DNA from: Macrococcus sp. 19Msa1099
Lineage (GTDB): Bacteria; Bacillota; Bacilli; Staphylococcales; Staphylococcaceae
Length of the DNA: 64,000 nt
NCBI GenBank assembly: GCA_019357535.2
Contig: CP079955.1
Coordinates: 1,364,001 to 1,428,000 of the forward strand
Direction of reading: 5' to 3'
Positions within the stretch are counted from its first letter, which is position 1; each line of letters begins with the position of its first letter. Below, piece after piece: positions 52,084 through 63,774 of this stretch. A program made the translations under genes and the position numbers. Below the pieces are notes generated by a model. The model was not told where the DNA came from and did not search any database. It saw only the letters and a list, made by a program, of their open reading frames with translations.

Positions 52084-52134
52084 AATATCCTCCTGAACTG
52101 TAGTAATCATAGTTTAACATAAATCACGCACAAA

Positions 52135-52162
52135 AACGCCCGACACATATGTACCAAGCGTT
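52135..52162 (-). terminator. Terminator of phoPR
   Basis: AACGCTTGGTACAT pairs with ATGTGTCGGGCGTT (several G-U pairs), followed by TTTTTG on the minus strand. It lies about 80 bp beyond the phoR stop and before polA. A second hairpin in the same gap is weaker. Confidence 0.68.
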
Positions 52163-52240
52163 CAAGCTTCAAAATGAAAGCGTCTTTTTATATTATATGT
52201 GATAATAGTTAAACTAGAGTAAACAAAAATAAATCTTATA

Positions 52241-53953
52241 TTAATAAATAAACTGCTTTAATTTTATTCTGAAAGTCGAACCTTTTCCAAGCTCGCTTTC
52301 TACATCGATTTCACCATTAAACACTTCAATGATATGTTTAACAATTGCAAGACCTAACCCTGTTCCGCCAGAGTCCCTGCTTCTTGCTTTATCTACGCGA
52401 TAGAACCTCTCAAATATTCTTGTTATTTCCTCAGGTGCAATACCAATCCCCTGATCAATAATTTCAACGATACATTCATCCGCCTTGAGATATACCTTTA
52501 CTGTAATTTCTGCATCCTCTGGCGAGTAATTGATTGCATTTGAAAGTAGATTGATCATAACCTGCTTAAGCTTGCTCGGTTCTGCCAGGACAAAAAGATT
52601 TTTTTCAAGCTCGAGATTAAATTTAATATTCTTCTTCTCAGCAAGCGGATATACAACTTCCACACTATTAAATACTTTCTGAGGTAAATTTACTTTCACC
52701 ATATTAAAGTGATTTGCCTGCTCAATTTTAGACAGTTCGAGCAGCTCACTTACAAGCACCTGGATTCGATTAGATTCTTTCAGAATAATATCTAAAAACA
52801 TCTCGAGCGTATTCTTATCTTCTTTTGCACCGTCTAGTAATGTCTCTGTAAATCCTTTTATACTCGTAATCGGTGTTTTTAGTTCATGCGAAACATTTGC
52901 AACGAAATCCTTCCTCATCTGTTCTAGTGTCTTTAACTGTGTAATATCATGCAGCACAATGACAATCCCTTCAATCCTTTTACGTTTCTTGGATAATACA
53001 GGCACAACTGCCGCGTCAAAATATTTTTTATGGACGTTCACATTATGTTCAATTGTTTCATTGATGGGTTTCTCTGTTGCAATCGCTTCTTTAATCATAC
53101 GTTTTACATCTTTATGCTCTATTACAGTGTCATAATGAGCTTTCTTTATTTTATTACCACGATTAAAGAAATTTAAAAATGTTTCATTGGCTATAACAAC
53201 TTCACCGTAGCTATTGACAAGCAAAGTAGCGGAAGGAATATTCTGTAATGTCGTCTCCAGACGATTACGCTGAAGCTTCTGTTCATTCATAAAGTCTTGC
53301 AATGTTCTAGCCAATATATTCATACTGATAAACAGGTCCTTAGTCTCAGTGACATTACTCTCTGGAACACGTACTTTGTAGTTTCCGCTTGCCAGTAATT
53401 TAGAAGCGTAAGTCACTTCTTTTATTGGTTGAATATAGCTTTTATTGATGTACCTCACGATAAAATAGAGAATAGGAAGCAACATCAATAACATTAACCC
53501 GATATATTTCCATATACTTCTGTTTAAAATGGTCAGAATTCGGTTTTCCTGTATTAAATAGATGACAGTATCTTTTGTTGTCGTTTTAAGGATGCTCTGT
53601 TTATCTTCAGAATCGTATCGAAACTCATTCGCTTCACTTTCACCTGTCGTATATCTCGATAGTGCAGCTTCAAAGTGGTCGGGAGAAAAACCTTGTGTAA
53701 CATACAGCGGTTTATTACCTTGCATGACTAATATTTGATAACTTCGCTCGTCATCAAAAGTGGCTGCGATCATGTTGAAATCTTGATGTTCAGCCAAAGA
53801 CTGTATTATTTTTGCATCTTGTGCCATCGTACGTTTCATCGATACTTTCATATCATTTGAGATAGAGGTCGTAATAAACATGCCGACTAAAAGAAAGCTT
53901 ACAACAATCATTGTTGTAAGCATGATGAGTAACTTTCTTTGAAAACTAATCAT
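52241..53953 (-). CDS. phoR: Sensor histidine kinase PhoR
   Basis: Membrane kinase that reads phosphate or cell-wall status and phosphorylates PhoP. The 570-residue protein has two membrane helices (about residues 7-28 and 148-168) enclosing an extracellular sensor domain. A HAMP domain (YINKSYIQPIKEVTYASKLL near 170) and a PAS domain (about 235-330) follow. The HisKA box DFVANVSHELKTPITSIKGF holds the phospho-accepting histidine near 351, and HATPase motifs NLLSNAINYSPE, DQGIGIAPEE and GGTGLGLAIVKHI close the kinase. It overlaps phoP by 8 bp. Confidence 0.95.
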   Translation of the reverse strand: MISFQRKLLIMLTTMIVVSFLLVGMFITTSISNDMKVSMKRTMAQDAKIIQSLAEHQDFNMIAATFDDERSYQILVMQGNKPLYVTQGFSPDHFEAALSRYTTGESEANEFRYDSEDKQSILKTTTKDTVIYLIQENRILTILNRSIWKYIGLMLLMLLPILYFIVRYINKSYIQPIKEVTYASKLLASGNYKVRVPESNVTETKDLFISMNILARTLQDFMNEQKLQRNRLETTLQNIPSATLLVNSYGEVVIANETFLNFFNRGNKIKKAHYDTVIEHKDVKRMIKEAIATEKPINETIEHNVNVHKKYFDAAVVPVLSKKRKRIEGIVIVLHDITQLKTLEQMRKDFVANVSHELKTPITSIKGFTETLLDGAKEDKNTLEMFLDIILKESNRIQVLVSELLELSKIEQANHFNMVKVNLPQKVFNSVEVVYPLAEKKNIKFNLELEKNLFVLAEPSKLKQVMINLLSNAINYSPEDAEITVKVYLKADECIVEIIDQGIGIAPEEITRIFERFYRVDKARSRDSGGTGLGLAIVKHIIEVFNGEIDVESELGKGSTFRIKLKQFIY

Positions 53954-54659
53954 TTCGTTTCGGGTAATCCAGTTTATAGCCTAGACCACGTACAGTTTTA
54001 ATGTATTGTGGCTGCTTTGGATTTTCTTCTATTTTCTCTCTCAAATGACTGATATGAACATCAACGATACGTGAATCACCAGCAAATTCATAGTTCCATA
54101 CTGAATTCAGCATATGTTCACGTGTAATCACACGCCCTTGTCGTTCTATCAAATAGATTAATAATTCGAATTCCTTTGGCGTCAGATCAATCAGTTCGCC
54201 ATTACGATACGCTTCAAAATGTTCTGGCAATATTTTAAGCTTACCAATGATTATTTCTTTGTTTTCTTTTTCAGACTCGTGTTGTCTTAATGCCTGAGAT
54301 CGTCTCAAAATTGCCTTTAACCTTGCTGTGACTTCCCTAGGAGAAAATGGTTTCGTCATATAATCATCCGCGCCAAGCTCTAAACCAAGTACCTTATCAA
54401 ATTCATCATCCTTTGCTGTAAGCATCAGAATAGGCACTTGATTCTTTTCACTACGGACTGCTTTACAGACTTCTACACCGTCCATCTTAGGTAACATAAG
54501 ATCAAGAACAACAATATCCGGATCTTCAGAAAATATTTTACTTAAACCTTCTTCCCCATCGAAAGCTGTTATCACTTCAAAACCTGATTGCTCAAGATTA
54601 TATTGTAATAACATCACAATCGACTGTTCATCATCTACTACTAATACTTTCTGACTCAT
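53946..54659 (-). CDS. phoP: Response regulator PhoP
   Basis: OmpR-class regulator for the phosphate regulon. The 237-residue protein begins MSQKVLVVDDEQ, with the phospho-accepting aspartate in VVLDLMLPKMDG near residue 53 and the lysine in DDYMTKPFSPRE near 102. The winged-helix domain spans about 135-235 (LTPKEFELLIYLIERQGRVI and VDVHISHLREKI). ATG 54659 has TGGAGGGA upstream; a longer frame starts nine codons earlier without support. It is transcribed with phoR. Confidence 0.96.
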   Translation of the reverse strand: MSQKVLVVDDEQSIVMLLQYNLEQSGFEVITAFDGEEGLSKIFSEDPDIVVLDLMLPKMDGVEVCKAVRSEKNQVPILMLTAKDDEFDKVLGLELGADDYMTKPFSPREVTARLKAILRRSQALRQHESEKENKEIIIGKLKILPEHFEAYRNGELIDLTPKEFELLIYLIERQGRVITREHMLNSVWNYEFAGDSRIVDVHISHLREKIEENPKQPQYIKTVRGLGYKLDYPKRND

Positions 54660-54775
54660 CCTATCCCTCCAAGACCATATATACAACTATATTATATATT
54701 ACAGTAAATATATATGGCTACACCTGATCAACAAACTTCACAAACTCGTATAAAAGTTTACAATAAATTAATAAA

Positions 54776-55705
54776 TCACTTCAAGACGCGCATGACATCT
54801 CTCACTGCCTCAGCAGACTGATGAAATGCGGACTGTTCTTCAGCAGTTAATTCAAACGTTACGATGCGTTCAACACCATTCTCCCCAAGTAATACAGGCA
54901 CTCCGATATACACATCACTTTCATTGTACTCGCCGTTTAAATATGCAATCGCAGGCAGAATGCGTTTCTTATCAAGAATTATTGCCTCAGCCATTTCAAC
55001 CATAGCAGCTGCAGGAGCATAATATGCTGAACCATCGCCTAAAAGCTGAACAATTTCAGCTCCTCCTTTGCGTGTTCTATCGACAATAGAATCAATTGTA
55101 ACCTTATCCATAATTTCAGTAAGCGGAACTCCACCTGCATCAGCATGCTATATTAAAGGAACCATCGTATCTCCGTGACCTCCGAGTACGACGCCATGCA
55201 CGTCTTCTATTGAAATGTTAAGTTCAGAAGCAACAAATGTTCTGAATCTTGCAGTATCAAGGACACCAGACTGGCCTATGACACGTTCATGCGGAAAGCC
55301 AGTCACTTGTTGTACTGTGTAAGTCATCGCATCTACTGGATTTGTGAGCACGATAACAATTGCATTAGGGGCATATACTTTTATCTGCTCTCCAACCTCT
55401 GTCATCACCTGCTGATTAGTCTGTACAAGGTCATCACGTGTCATACCTGGCTTACGTGCGACCCCTGCAGTAACCATAATGATATCCGAGTCTTTAATAT
55501 CTTCGTAATGACTTGTTGCAGAGACTGAAATACTACTGTTGAAAATGGCAGCTGACTGAAGTATATCTAGCGCTTTCCCTTTTCCTTTATCCAGATTACG
55601 TGCAAGATCTACAAGCATAACATCTGCAAATCCTTTTTGTGCTACGATAAATGCTGCTGTAGCTCCGGTGAATCCACTTCCAATTATGCTGATTTTCTTT
55701 CTCAT
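54776..55705 (-). pseudogene. mdh: Malate dehydrogenase gene with an in-frame TAG
   Basis: NAD-dependent lactate/malate dehydrogenase family, expected to convert malate to oxaloacetate beside icd and citZ. The N-terminal 185 codons are intact: [14 protein letters not shown] (Rossmann loop), [15 protein letters not shown] and the catalytic histidine in [13 protein letters not shown]. Codon 186 is TAG (55148-55150), and the same frame continues as [13 protein letters not shown] for 123 more codons to the normal end, with [18 protein letters not shown]. One nonsense change therefore breaks the protein where homologues usually have arginine. The missing C-terminal third carries substrate-binding residues, so the product should be inactive unless the stop is read through or is a sequencing error. 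Confidence 0.88.
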
Positions 55706-55718
55706 ATGATGTCCTCCT

Positions 55719-55757
55719 AAAAAAAGCAGTTAAATGAATAAATTCAAATAACTGCTT
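55719..55757 (-). terminator. Terminator between icd and mdh
   Basis: AAGCAGTTATTTGAAT pairs imperfectly with ATTCATTTAACTGCTT, followed by T7 on the minus strand. It separates citZ-icd from mdh, unlike the single citZ-icd-mdh unit of Bacillus. Confidence 0.85.
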
Positions 55758-55764
55758 CTGTTGA

Positions 55765-57027
55765 TTACATATTTTTAATCAGTTCGTCTGCAAAGGCACC
55801 ACATTTAACTTCTGTTGCACCTTCCATTAATCGCGCAAAGTCATAAGTAACTACTTTAGAAGCAATCGTTTTCTCCATAGATTTCGTAATGAGGTCTCCT
55901 GCTTCTTTCCATCCTAAATGCTCAAGCATCAATACTCCGCTTAAAATCACAGACGATGGATTAACTTTATCTAATCCAGCATACTTAGGTGCTGTTCCGT
56001 GCGTAGCTTCAAATATTGCATGTCCTGATTCATAGTTAATATTCGCACCAGGTGCAATTCCGATACCACCTACTTGAGCAGCAAGCGCATCAGAAATATA
56101 ATCACCGTTTAAGTTCATCGTTGCAACAACATCAAATTCCGCTGGGCGCGTTAAAATTTGTTGTAAGAAGATATCAGCGATAGAATCTTTAATTAATATT
56201 TTACCTGCATCTAAAGCCGCTTCCTGTGCTTTATCAGCCGCTTCTGTACCATCTGCTTCTTTAATCTTGTCATATTCAGACCAAGTAAATACTTTATCAC
56301 CGAATTCACGCTCTGCTAAATCATAACCCCACTGTTTAAACGCACCTTCAGTAAATTTCATGATATTCCCTTTATGGACTAATGTTACAGACTTACGTCC
56401 TTCAGTAATTGCATAATTGATTGCAGCACGTACTAGACGTTCTGTACCTTCTTTAGAAACAGGTTTAATACCAATACCTGATGTTTCTGGGAAACGAATA
56501 TTTTTCGCACCCATTTCATTTTGTAAGAAATCAATAACTTTCTTAACTTCTTCTGAACCTTCCTTGAATTCAATACCTGCATAGATATCTTCAGTGTTTT
56601 CACGGAAGATAACCATATCTGTATCTTCTGGACGCTTAACTGGTGAAGGTACACCTTCAAAGTAACGCACCGGACGAAGACAAGTGAAAAGATCAAGCTC
56701 TTGACGTAAAGCAACATTTAAAGAACGAATACCTCCGCCGATTGGCGTTGTTAAAGGCCCTTTAATTGCAATTAAGTACTCATCAATCACATCTAACGTT
56801 TCTTGTGGTAACCATTCACCCGTTGCATCAAATGCTTTTTGACCAGCAAGTACTTCTTTCCATTCAATCTTCTTTTCTCCGTTGTATGCTTTTTCAACTG
56901 CTGCATCTAACACGCGGCTCGCTGCATTCCATATATCTGGACCTGTTCCATCACCAATGATAAATGGAACTACAGGATGATTTGGTACGTTTAATACTCC
57001 ATTAGAATTTGTAATTTTATCTGCCAT
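55765..57027 (-). CDS. icd: Isocitrate dehydrogenase (NADP)
   Basis: TCA-cycle enzyme converting isocitrate to 2-oxoglutarate with NADPH production. The 420-residue protein starts [15 protein letters not shown] after GGAGG. Substrate-binding residues lie in [18 protein letters not shown] with the conserved serine near 105, [10 protein letters not shown] near 155 and [12 protein letters not shown]-like [12 protein letters not shown] near 225. [12 protein letters not shown] is near 338. It lies 24 bp downstream of citZ, co-transcribed. Length matches the homodimeric bacterial NADP form. Confidence 0.97.
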   Translation of the reverse strand: MADKITNSNGVLNVPNHPVVPFIIGDGTGPDIWNAASRVLDAAVEKAYNGEKKIEWKEVLAGQKAFDATGEWLPQETLDVIDEYLIAIKGPLTTPIGGGIRSLNVALRQELDLFTCLRPVRYFEGVPSPVKRPEDTDMVIFRENTEDIYAGIEFKEGSEEVKKVIDFLQNEMGAKNIRFPETSGIGIKPVSKEGTERLVRAAINYAITEGRKSVTLVHKGNIMKFTEGAFKQWGYDLAEREFGDKVFTWSEYDKIKEADGTEAADKAQEAALDAGKILIKDSIADIFLQQILTRPAEFDVVATMNLNGDYISDALAAQVGGIGIAPGANINYESGHAIFEATHGTAPKYAGLDKVNPSSVILSGVLMLEHLGWKEAGDLITKSMEKTIASKVVTYDFARLMEGATEVKCGAFADELIKNM

Positions 57028-57051
57028 TATATATTCCTCCATATTTGTATT

Positions 57052-58170
57052 TTATCGTTCCTCAACTGGTACATACTTACGGCCAACTTCACCGATATAG
57101 TTTGCACGCGGACGAATGATACGGTTATCATTATATTGCTCAAGAATATGAGCAATCCAGCCAGATGTACGACTTACTGCAAAGATTGGTGTAAATAGAT
57201 CATGTTCGATACCCATTGAGTGATAAACCGTTGCTGAGTAGAAATCAACGTTTGGTAATAACCCTTTTTTCTCCTTTAATAAATCAGCAATTTTAACTGA
57301 CATTTCGAAAAGTTCTTTATGCCCAGTTTCGTCTGTAATCTTACAAGACATCTCTTTTAAATATTTAGCACGTGGATCTCCGTTTTTATACACACGGTGA
57401 CCAAATCCCATAATCTTTTCTTTATTCTCAATTTTTTTATTGATATAGTCTTCAACATTATCGATTGAACCGATTTCACTCAACATCTTCATAACTTGTT
57501 CGTTTGCACCACCGTGAAGCGGCCCCTTTAGTGCACCAGCTGCAGCAACGACACCTGAATACATATCAGATAATGTAGATACAGCGACACGTGCCGTAAA
57601 CGTAGACGCATTCAGTTCATGATCGGCATGAAGAATCAATGCTTTGTTGAAGCCTTCCTCCTGAATTGCTGTTGGTTCCTCACCAAATAACATATAAAGG
57701 AAGTTCGCTGCATAGCTTAATTCTTTCTTTGGTTTAACCACTTCTTTTCCTTGACGAACTCGTGCAAATGCAGCAACAAGCGATGCTACTTTTGCCTGAA
57801 TACGAATCGCTTTATCCATATGTGCATCTTCATTGAACTCATCAGCACGTGGATCGAAATGAGCAAGGTATGACAATGAAGTACGAAGTCCTGTCATTGG
57901 ATGCACAGCATCCGCAGTATAATCTTCGAAATGACTATACATTCTTGGGTGTAGATTCATATATTCGATAAGCTGAGATTTTAAATTTTCTAGTTCTTCT
58001 TTATTCGGTAATCTGAAATTCCAAAGTAAGAAGATTACTTCTTCAAACGATGCATTTTCAGTTAAGTCATCAATTTCATAACCTGCATATGTCAGTTGAT
58101 CCCCAACAATCGAACTCACTTTTGTGTTCGAAGCTATAATACCTTCAAGCCCTTTAACTAATTCTGCCAT
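57052..58170 (-). CDS. citZ: Citrate synthase
   Basis: Condenses oxaloacetate and acetyl-CoA. The 372-residue protein is of the short Gram-positive type. Catalytic motifs: LHADHELNASTFTAR with the first histidine near residue 188, GPLHGGANEQV near 222, GFGHRVYKNGDPR near 262 with the second histidine, and the aspartate in NVDFYSATVY near 312. ATG 58170 (MAELVKGLEGIIA) has AAGGGGAAATAG upstream; the frame extends 18 codons further but lacks a better site. The region above, with aapA-like permease divergent, offers promoters for both. Confidence 0.97.
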   Translation of the reverse strand: MAELVKGLEGIIASNTKVSSIVGDQLTYAGYEIDDLTENASFEEVIFLLWNFRLPNKEELENLKSQLIEYMNLHPRMYSHFEDYTADAVHPMTGLRTSLSYLAHFDPRADEFNEDAHMDKAIRIQAKVASLVAAFARVRQGKEVVKPKKELSYAANFLYMLFGEEPTAIQEEGFNKALILHADHELNASTFTARVAVSTLSDMYSGVVAAAGALKGPLHGGANEQVMKMLSEIGSIDNVEDYINKKIENKEKIMGFGHRVYKNGDPRAKYLKEMSCKITDETGHKELFEMSVKIADLLKEKKGLLPNVDFYSATVYHSMGIEHDLFTPIFAVSRTSGWIAHILEQYNDNRIIRPRANYIGEVGRKYVPVEER

Positions 58171-58389
58171 TTCTATTTCCCCTTTACAACAAAATTTTGC
58201 TATGCCCAATGTAACGGCTTTCACACTTCATATTATAGCTAATTGTCTTTATTTTGTGAATGATTATGAATTATAGTAGTTTATTATTGAGGGTCATAAG
58301 TTTTAGTTATAGATATATTTCAAAAAAAGTTTGAAGTTTTTGATAATTCATAACATAATAGAAAAATACTAAGGAAAGAAGGAAAAAAT

Positions 58390-59799
58390 GTGAATACTCA
58401 ATCAAATAGTAACAGTCAAAATGGTTTACAGCGTGCGCTTTCAAACAGACATATTCAGCTTATTGCAATTGGTGGAGCTATAGGTACCGGACTATTTTTA
58501 GGAGCTGGTAAATCTATCAATTTCGCAGGACCTTCGATATTATTGACATACCTCGTTATAGGATTGTTCTTATTCTTATTTATGCGAGGGCTTGGAGAAT
58601 TATTATTATCCAATACGAATTATCATTCATTTACTGATATTGCAAGAGATTATCTTGGAGATTTCATGGGGTATATTACAGGCTGGACATATTGGTTCTG
58701 CTGGGTTGTAACTGGAATGGCAGAAGTGACTGCCGTTGCGAAGTACGTTCAATTTTGGTGGCCGGACTTCCCGACATGGGCATCTTCTTTAATCTGTATC
58801 GTTGTATTGATGGGACTGAATTTACTTACAGCCAAACTCTTCGGAGAACTTGAATTCTGGTTTGCTATCATTAAAGTAATTACAATCATCGCACTTATAC
58901 TTGTTGGTATTATCCTAATTGTAATCGGGTTTGAAACGAAGTTTGGACATGCATCACTTACTAATCTATGGTCACATAACGGTTTTTTCCCGAATGGAAT
59001 GAATGGTTTTCTGCTGAGCTTCCAGATGGCAATATTTAGTTTCGTAGGAATCGAGCTTATCGGTGTTACAGCGGGCGAAGCTCAAGATCCAGAGAAAACA
59101 TTACCTCGTGCAATAAACAGTGTACCTATTCGTATCGTTTTATTTTATATTGGTTCTTTAATCATCATCATGAGTGTTACACCATGGGACAAAATCGATC
59201 CGAACGAAAGTCCATTCGTTAAGTTCTTTGGACTGATCGGTATCGGATTTGCAGCAAGTTTAATCAATTTTGTAGTTATCACATCCGCATCATCTTCATG
59301 TAACAGCGGAATCTTTTCAAACAGCCGTATGCTATTCGGATTAAGTAAAAACTTCTCAAAGGGAGATGACAGCTTCTTTCAAAGAACGAATAAAGCTGGC
59401 GTACCAGCGAATGCAGTTGTGTTCTCAAGTGTACTTCTATTAATATCCGTATTATTGAACTATATTATTCCGAATGCAAATGCTGTATTTACACTCGTAA
59501 CTACAGTTGCTACTGTATTCTTTATCGTTGTATGGTCAATTATTATGTTCGCTTATTTGAAATATTTAAAAACACGACCAGAACTTCATGAACATAGTAC
59601 TTATAAAATGCCTGGCGGAAAAATAGCAGCCTACATTGTACTTGCATTCTTTGCCTTTGTGTTCATGCTCTTATTTATAGCAGAAGACACACGTTTGGGA
59701 TTATTCGTTTCACCATTATGGTTTATCCTATTAGCAGTTATGTATTATGTGCAGGGTGGATTTAAGAAAGACAACTTCGAAAAACATAATTATAGATAA
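58390..59799 (+). CDS. APC-family amino acid permease, CycA/AapA-like
   Basis: A 469-residue proton-coupled amino acid importer with 12 hydrophobic helices. Helix 1 motif RHIQLIAIGGAIGTGLFLGAG and GVTAGEAQDPEKTLPRAIN near 220 mark the amino-acid/proton symporter branch. Sequence style and position between citZ and pyk match the D-serine/D-alanine/glycine transporter gene of S. aureus. The initiator is GTG 58390 after AAGAAGG; an overlapping ATG one base earlier is followed at once by a stop. Cycloserine uptake is a known trait of the family. Substrate remains inferred. Confidence 0.85.
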   Translation: MNTQSNSNSQNGLQRALSNRHIQLIAIGGAIGTGLFLGAGKSINFAGPSILLTYLVIGLFLFLFMRGLGELLLSNTNYHSFTDIARDYLGDFMGYITGWTYWFCWVVTGMAEVTAVAKYVQFWWPDFPTWASSLICIVVLMGLNLLTAKLFGELEFWFAIIKVITIIALILVGIILIVIGFETKFGHASLTNLWSHNGFFPNGMNGFLLSFQMAIFSFVGIELIGVTAGEAQDPEKTLPRAINSVPIRIVLFYIGSLIIIMSVTPWDKIDPNESPFVKFFGLIGIGFAASLINFVVITSASSSCNSGIFSNSRMLFGLSKNFSKGDDSFFQRTNKAGVPANAVVFSSVLLLISVLLNYIIPNANAVFTLVTTVATVFFIVVWSIIMFAYLKYLKTRPELHEHSTYKMPGGKIAAYIVLAFFAFVFMLLFIAEDTRLGLFVSPLWFILLAVMYYVQGGFKKDNFEKHNYR

Positions 59800-59854
59800 A
59801 GAAAGTATCAAGGGCATTTAGCTTCAATTATAATCAAAAAAGTTTACAGAAATC

Positions 59855-59891
59855 AAAAATAAGGATGAGCAAATGCTCATCCTTATTTTAG
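59855..59891. terminator. Convergent terminator, permease / pyk
   Basis: AAAATAAGGATGAGCA pairs with TGCTCATCCTTATTTT around AA, a perfect 16-bp stem with T-runs on both strands. It touches the pyk stop and lies 55 bp after the permease stop. Confidence 0.93.
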
Positions 59892-61648
59892 TTTACTTTT
59901 GCGTGCCCGATATATACTTTATTATGCTGTGCATCTACTGTTACAAGTGTACCGTTTTCTAATGTATTCATCACATCCTGGACACCTACGATTGTCGGTT
60001 TACCGAGATTAAGCCCAACGACTGCCGCATGTGATGTTAATCCACCTTCTTCAGTTACAATCGCAACTGCCTGTTCAAGATAAGGTACCATATCTGCATC
60101 TGTCTGCGGTGATACGACAACTTTGTCCGTCATATCAATACCTTGTAGTTCTTCTGCACTATTTGCTTTAATGACCTTGCCGTGTGCTGCAGTTCTACCT
60201 ATACCTGTTCCTGCTGCAATCACATCACCAATCAGATGAATCTTCATTAAGTTCGTAGTTCCTGCTTCACCTGTTGGGATACCTGCTGTAATAATGATTA
60301 AATCTCCATTTTCGACAGTTCCTATTTCAATTGCTGCCTGTACAGATTTATCTAATAATTCATCTGTTGTAGATTTACCAGTCTTCACTATAGGTATTAC
60401 GCCCCATACTAAAGAAAGATGTCTCGCTGTTTCTTCATAAGGTGTTACTGCGATAATATGTGCATGTGGGCGATATTTAGAGATTATCTGTGCTGTTGTA
60501 CCACTTTCAGTTGCAGCGACAATCGTCTGTACGTCTAAATTTAAAGCAGTATGAGCTACAGACACACCAATCGCATTTACCATAGATGGCTGATTTAATT
60601 TCGTACGGTCTGAAAGCATGCGCTTATAATCTTGTGCTTCTTCTGCAGCAAATGCAATATTGTGCATCGTCTTAACCGATTCTTCCGGATATAATCCTGC
60701 AGCCGTTTCACCTGATAACATCACTGCGTCACTTCCATCATAGATGGCGTTGGCAACGTCACTTGCTTCTGCACGTGTACAACGTGGGTTACGCTGCATA
60801 GAATCGAGCATCTGTGTGGCAGTGATTACAGGTTTTCCGAGAATATTACACTTCTGAATCAATTCTTTCTGTACTAGCGGTACTTGCTCAGCGGGTATTT
60901 CAACCCCCATATCTCCACGTGCAATCATCAGTCCATCAGAAACTTCCAGAATCTGATCGATATTCTCTATCCCTTCTTCATTTTCAATTTTAGGGATAAT
61001 ATGAATAAAGTCGCATTGATTTTTCTCTAATATTTCACGAATTTCTAATACATCACTCGCACGACGTACAAATGATGCCGCAATGAAGTCTACTTTCTGT
61101 TCGATACCGAATAGAATATCTGAAGCATCTTTATCTGTAATTCCAGGCAAGTTTACTTTGACACCAGGTAAATTTACACCTTTCTTATTCTTTAGTTCAC
61201 CTGCATTGATGACGTCACATACAATCTTACCTTCGTCATGCAGGATATCTTTGACCTTAAGTTCGATCAATCCATCGTCTAACAAAATTGTAGAACCTAT
61301 ATGAATATCATTGATTAGTTCAGGATACGTGACCGAGAACTCTGCAGGCGTGCCCAATACTTGTTCCATATTGACTGTAACAGTTGAACCTTTGACAAGT
61401 TCAATCTTATCGTTTCCCATATTATGTGTTCTAATTTCAGGACCTTTCGTATCAAGCAAGATTGCTACCGTCTTATTTAAACGTTGCGCTACAGAGCGAA
61501 TTGTCTCGATACGTGCCTGATGTTCCTCGTGTGAACCATGCGAGAAATTAAGTCGAGCAACGTTCATACCCGCATTCATCAATTTCTCTAACATTTCAGG
61601 AGATTCTGAAGCCGGTCCGATTGTACATACTATTTTAGTTTTTCTCAT
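59888..61648 (-). CDS. pyk: Pyruvate kinase with C-terminal PEP-utiliser domain
   Basis: Final step of glycolysis, PEP plus ADP to pyruvate plus ATP. The 586-residue protein starts [16 protein letters not shown]. Active-site motifs: [10 protein letters not shown] near residue 36, [14 protein letters not shown] near 220, the [12 protein letters not shown] stretch near 243 and [21 protein letters not shown] near 275, with its landmarks quoted only. The Bacillales-type extra domain (about 475-586) has the phosphohistidine-like [17 protein letters not shown] segment. GGAGG lies eight bases upstream of ATG 61648. It is 40 bp downstream of pfkA and co-transcribed. Confidence 0.97.
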   Translation of the reverse strand: MRKTKIVCTIGPASESPEMLEKLMNAGMNVARLNFSHGSHEEHQARIETIRSVAQRLNKTVAILLDTKGPEIRTHNMGNDKIELVKGSTVTVNMEQVLGTPAEFSVTYPELINDIHIGSTILLDDGLIELKVKDILHDEGKIVCDVINAGELKNKKGVNLPGVKVNLPGITDKDASDILFGIEQKVDFIAASFVRRASDVLEIREILEKNQCDFIHIIPKIENEEGIENIDQILEVSDGLMIARGDMGVEIPAEQVPLVQKELIQKCNILGKPVITATQMLDSMQRNPRCTRAEASDVANAIYDGSDAVMLSGETAAGLYPEESVKTMHNIAFAAEEAQDYKRMLSDRTKLNQPSMVNAIGVSVAHTALNLDVQTIVAATESGTTAQIISKYRPHAHIIAVTPYEETARHLSLVWGVIPIVKTGKSTTDELLDKSVQAAIEIGTVENGDLIIITAGIPTGEAGTTNLMKIHLIGDVIAAGTGIGRTAAHGKVIKANSAEELQGIDMTDKVVVSPQTDADMVPYLEQAVAIVTEEGGLTSHAAVVGLNLGKPTIVGVQDVMNTLENGTLVTVDAQHNKVYIGHAKVN

Positions 61649-61688
61649 TTTATGAGCCTCCATTATATTTGTTGCGACACTTATTGCA

Positions 61689-62657
<969 letters not shown>

Positions 62658-62733
62658 TCACTTTGTGTATTCTTTATCTTTAAATTAACACATTACTTTC
62701 ACATTATCCATCAATATCACATGTTCGTAACAA

Positions 62734-62747
62734 TGAAAACGTTTTAA
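62734..62747. promoter_or_regulatory. Cre-like CcpA site upstream of pfkA
   Basis: TGAAAACGTTTTAA is close to the cre consensus TGWAANCGNTNWCA, failing at the CA end. It lies 86 bp upstream of the pfkA start. CcpA activation or repression of pfkA-pyk is known in low-GC Gram-positives; the match here is good but not perfect. Confidence 0.5.
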
Positions 62748-62757
62748 AAAAACATTC

Positions 62758-62795
62758 AAAAAAAAACGTCGCCAACTCATTATTTAGACAACGTT
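62758..62795 (-). terminator. Terminator of accDA
   Basis: On the minus strand AACGTTGTC pairs with GGCGACGTT (G-U and one mismatch allowed) around about 15 bases, followed by T9. It lies 35 bp beyond the accA stop. Confidence 0.72.
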
Positions 62796-62799
62796 TTCA
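62786..62799. promoter_or_regulatory. Second cre-like site between accA and pfkA
   Basis: On the minus strand TGAAAACGTTGTCT matches cre at all but the last position. It overlaps the first arm of the accDA terminator and lies 138 bp before pfkA, so it could be part of the hairpin only. Two cre-like sites 39 bp apart make a functional pair more likely. Confidence 0.42.
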
Positions 62800-62829
62800 A
62801 CTATCTTTTCATATTATGTTAATATCTTT

Positions 62830-63774
62830 TTATTTGATTTCACCGATTGCTCTAAACTTATCATAACGTTGCTGCACAATGTCCTCTGCAGAGCGTTGTG
62901 AAAGTTCACGAATATACGGAGTTAATGCTTTATTGATCAACTGACTTTGTTGTGCGATATCTCGATGTGCACCACCAGGTATTTCATGAATCACTTCATC
63001 TACGACGCCAAGTTCAAGTAAGTCAGGTGCAGTAATCTTCATCGTTTCTGCCGACAACTGGGCCAGTGTACTATCTTTCCACAGTAACGCTGCCGCACCT
63101 TCTGGAGAAATGACGGAATACGTTGCATTTTCTAACATTAACAATGTATTACATACACCTAAACCAAGTGCTCCACCACTCCCACCTTCCCCGATGACAA
63201 TCGAGATAACCGGTACTTTAAGTGCAGCCATCTCTACTAGATTGCGTGCAATCGATTCACTCTGCCCGCGTTCTTCAGCTGCTTTACCAGGATATGCTCC
63301 TTTCGTATCGATAAAGCATATAATCGGACGGTTGAACTTTTCAGCTTGCTTCATCAATCGCATCGCTTTACGATAACCTTCTGGATGCGCCATACCGAAA
63401 TTTCTGTATATATTATCTTTCGTCTCTTTTCCTCTTTGGTGACCAATGACAGTAACAGGACGGCCTTGGAAAGAAGCAATACCTCCGACGATTGCAGGAT
63501 CATCTCTAAAGTTTCTATCTCCATGAAATTCCATAAACTCATCAAATAGATGCGCAATATAATCTAAAGTTGTCGGTCTTTCACCTAGACGTGCAATCTG
63601 CACTCTTTGCCAAGGGGACAGATCGGCATAGATTGATTTAAATAGGTTTTCTTTCTTTGCCTTCAGTAATTCTACCTCATGTGTTAAATCAACATCAGAT
63701 GCTTTCATATACTGCTCTATATCTTGAATTTTCTTTTCGATATCTCTAATAGGTTGTTCAAAATCCAGCACCAT
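62830..63774 (-). CDS. accA: Acetyl-CoA carboxylase, carboxyltransferase alpha subunit
   Basis: With AccD forms the carboxyltransferase that makes malonyl-CoA for fatty-acid synthesis. The 314-residue protein has an N-terminal coiled helix and then the crotonase-like core ([14 protein letters not shown] near residue 95, [19 protein letters not shown] near 165, [13 protein letters not shown] near 200). The oxyanion-site glycines are in this last stretch. The ATG overlaps the accD stop by one base (TAATG). Length is normal. Confidence 0.97.
   Translation of the reverse strand: MVLDFEQPIRDIEKKIQDIEQYMKASDVDLTHEVELLKAKKENLFKSIYADLSPWQRVQIARLGERPTTLDYIAHLFDEFMEFHGDRNFRDDPAIVGGIASFQGRPVTVIGHQRGKETKDNIYRNFGMAHPEGYRKAMRLMKQAEKFNRPIICFIDTKGAYPGKAAEERGQSESIARNLVEMAALKVPVISIVIGEGGSGGALGLGVCNTLLMLENATYSVISPEGAAALLWKDSTLAQLSAETMKITAPDLLELGVVDEVIHEIPGGAHRDIAQQSQLINKALTPYIRELSQRSAEDIVQQRYDKFRAIGEIK

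Noticed and set aside
54776-55111. Separate small gene starting at ATG 55111
   Set aside because: It is the C-terminal third of mdh in the same frame; the sequence between it and the N-terminal part continues the family alignment across the TAG.
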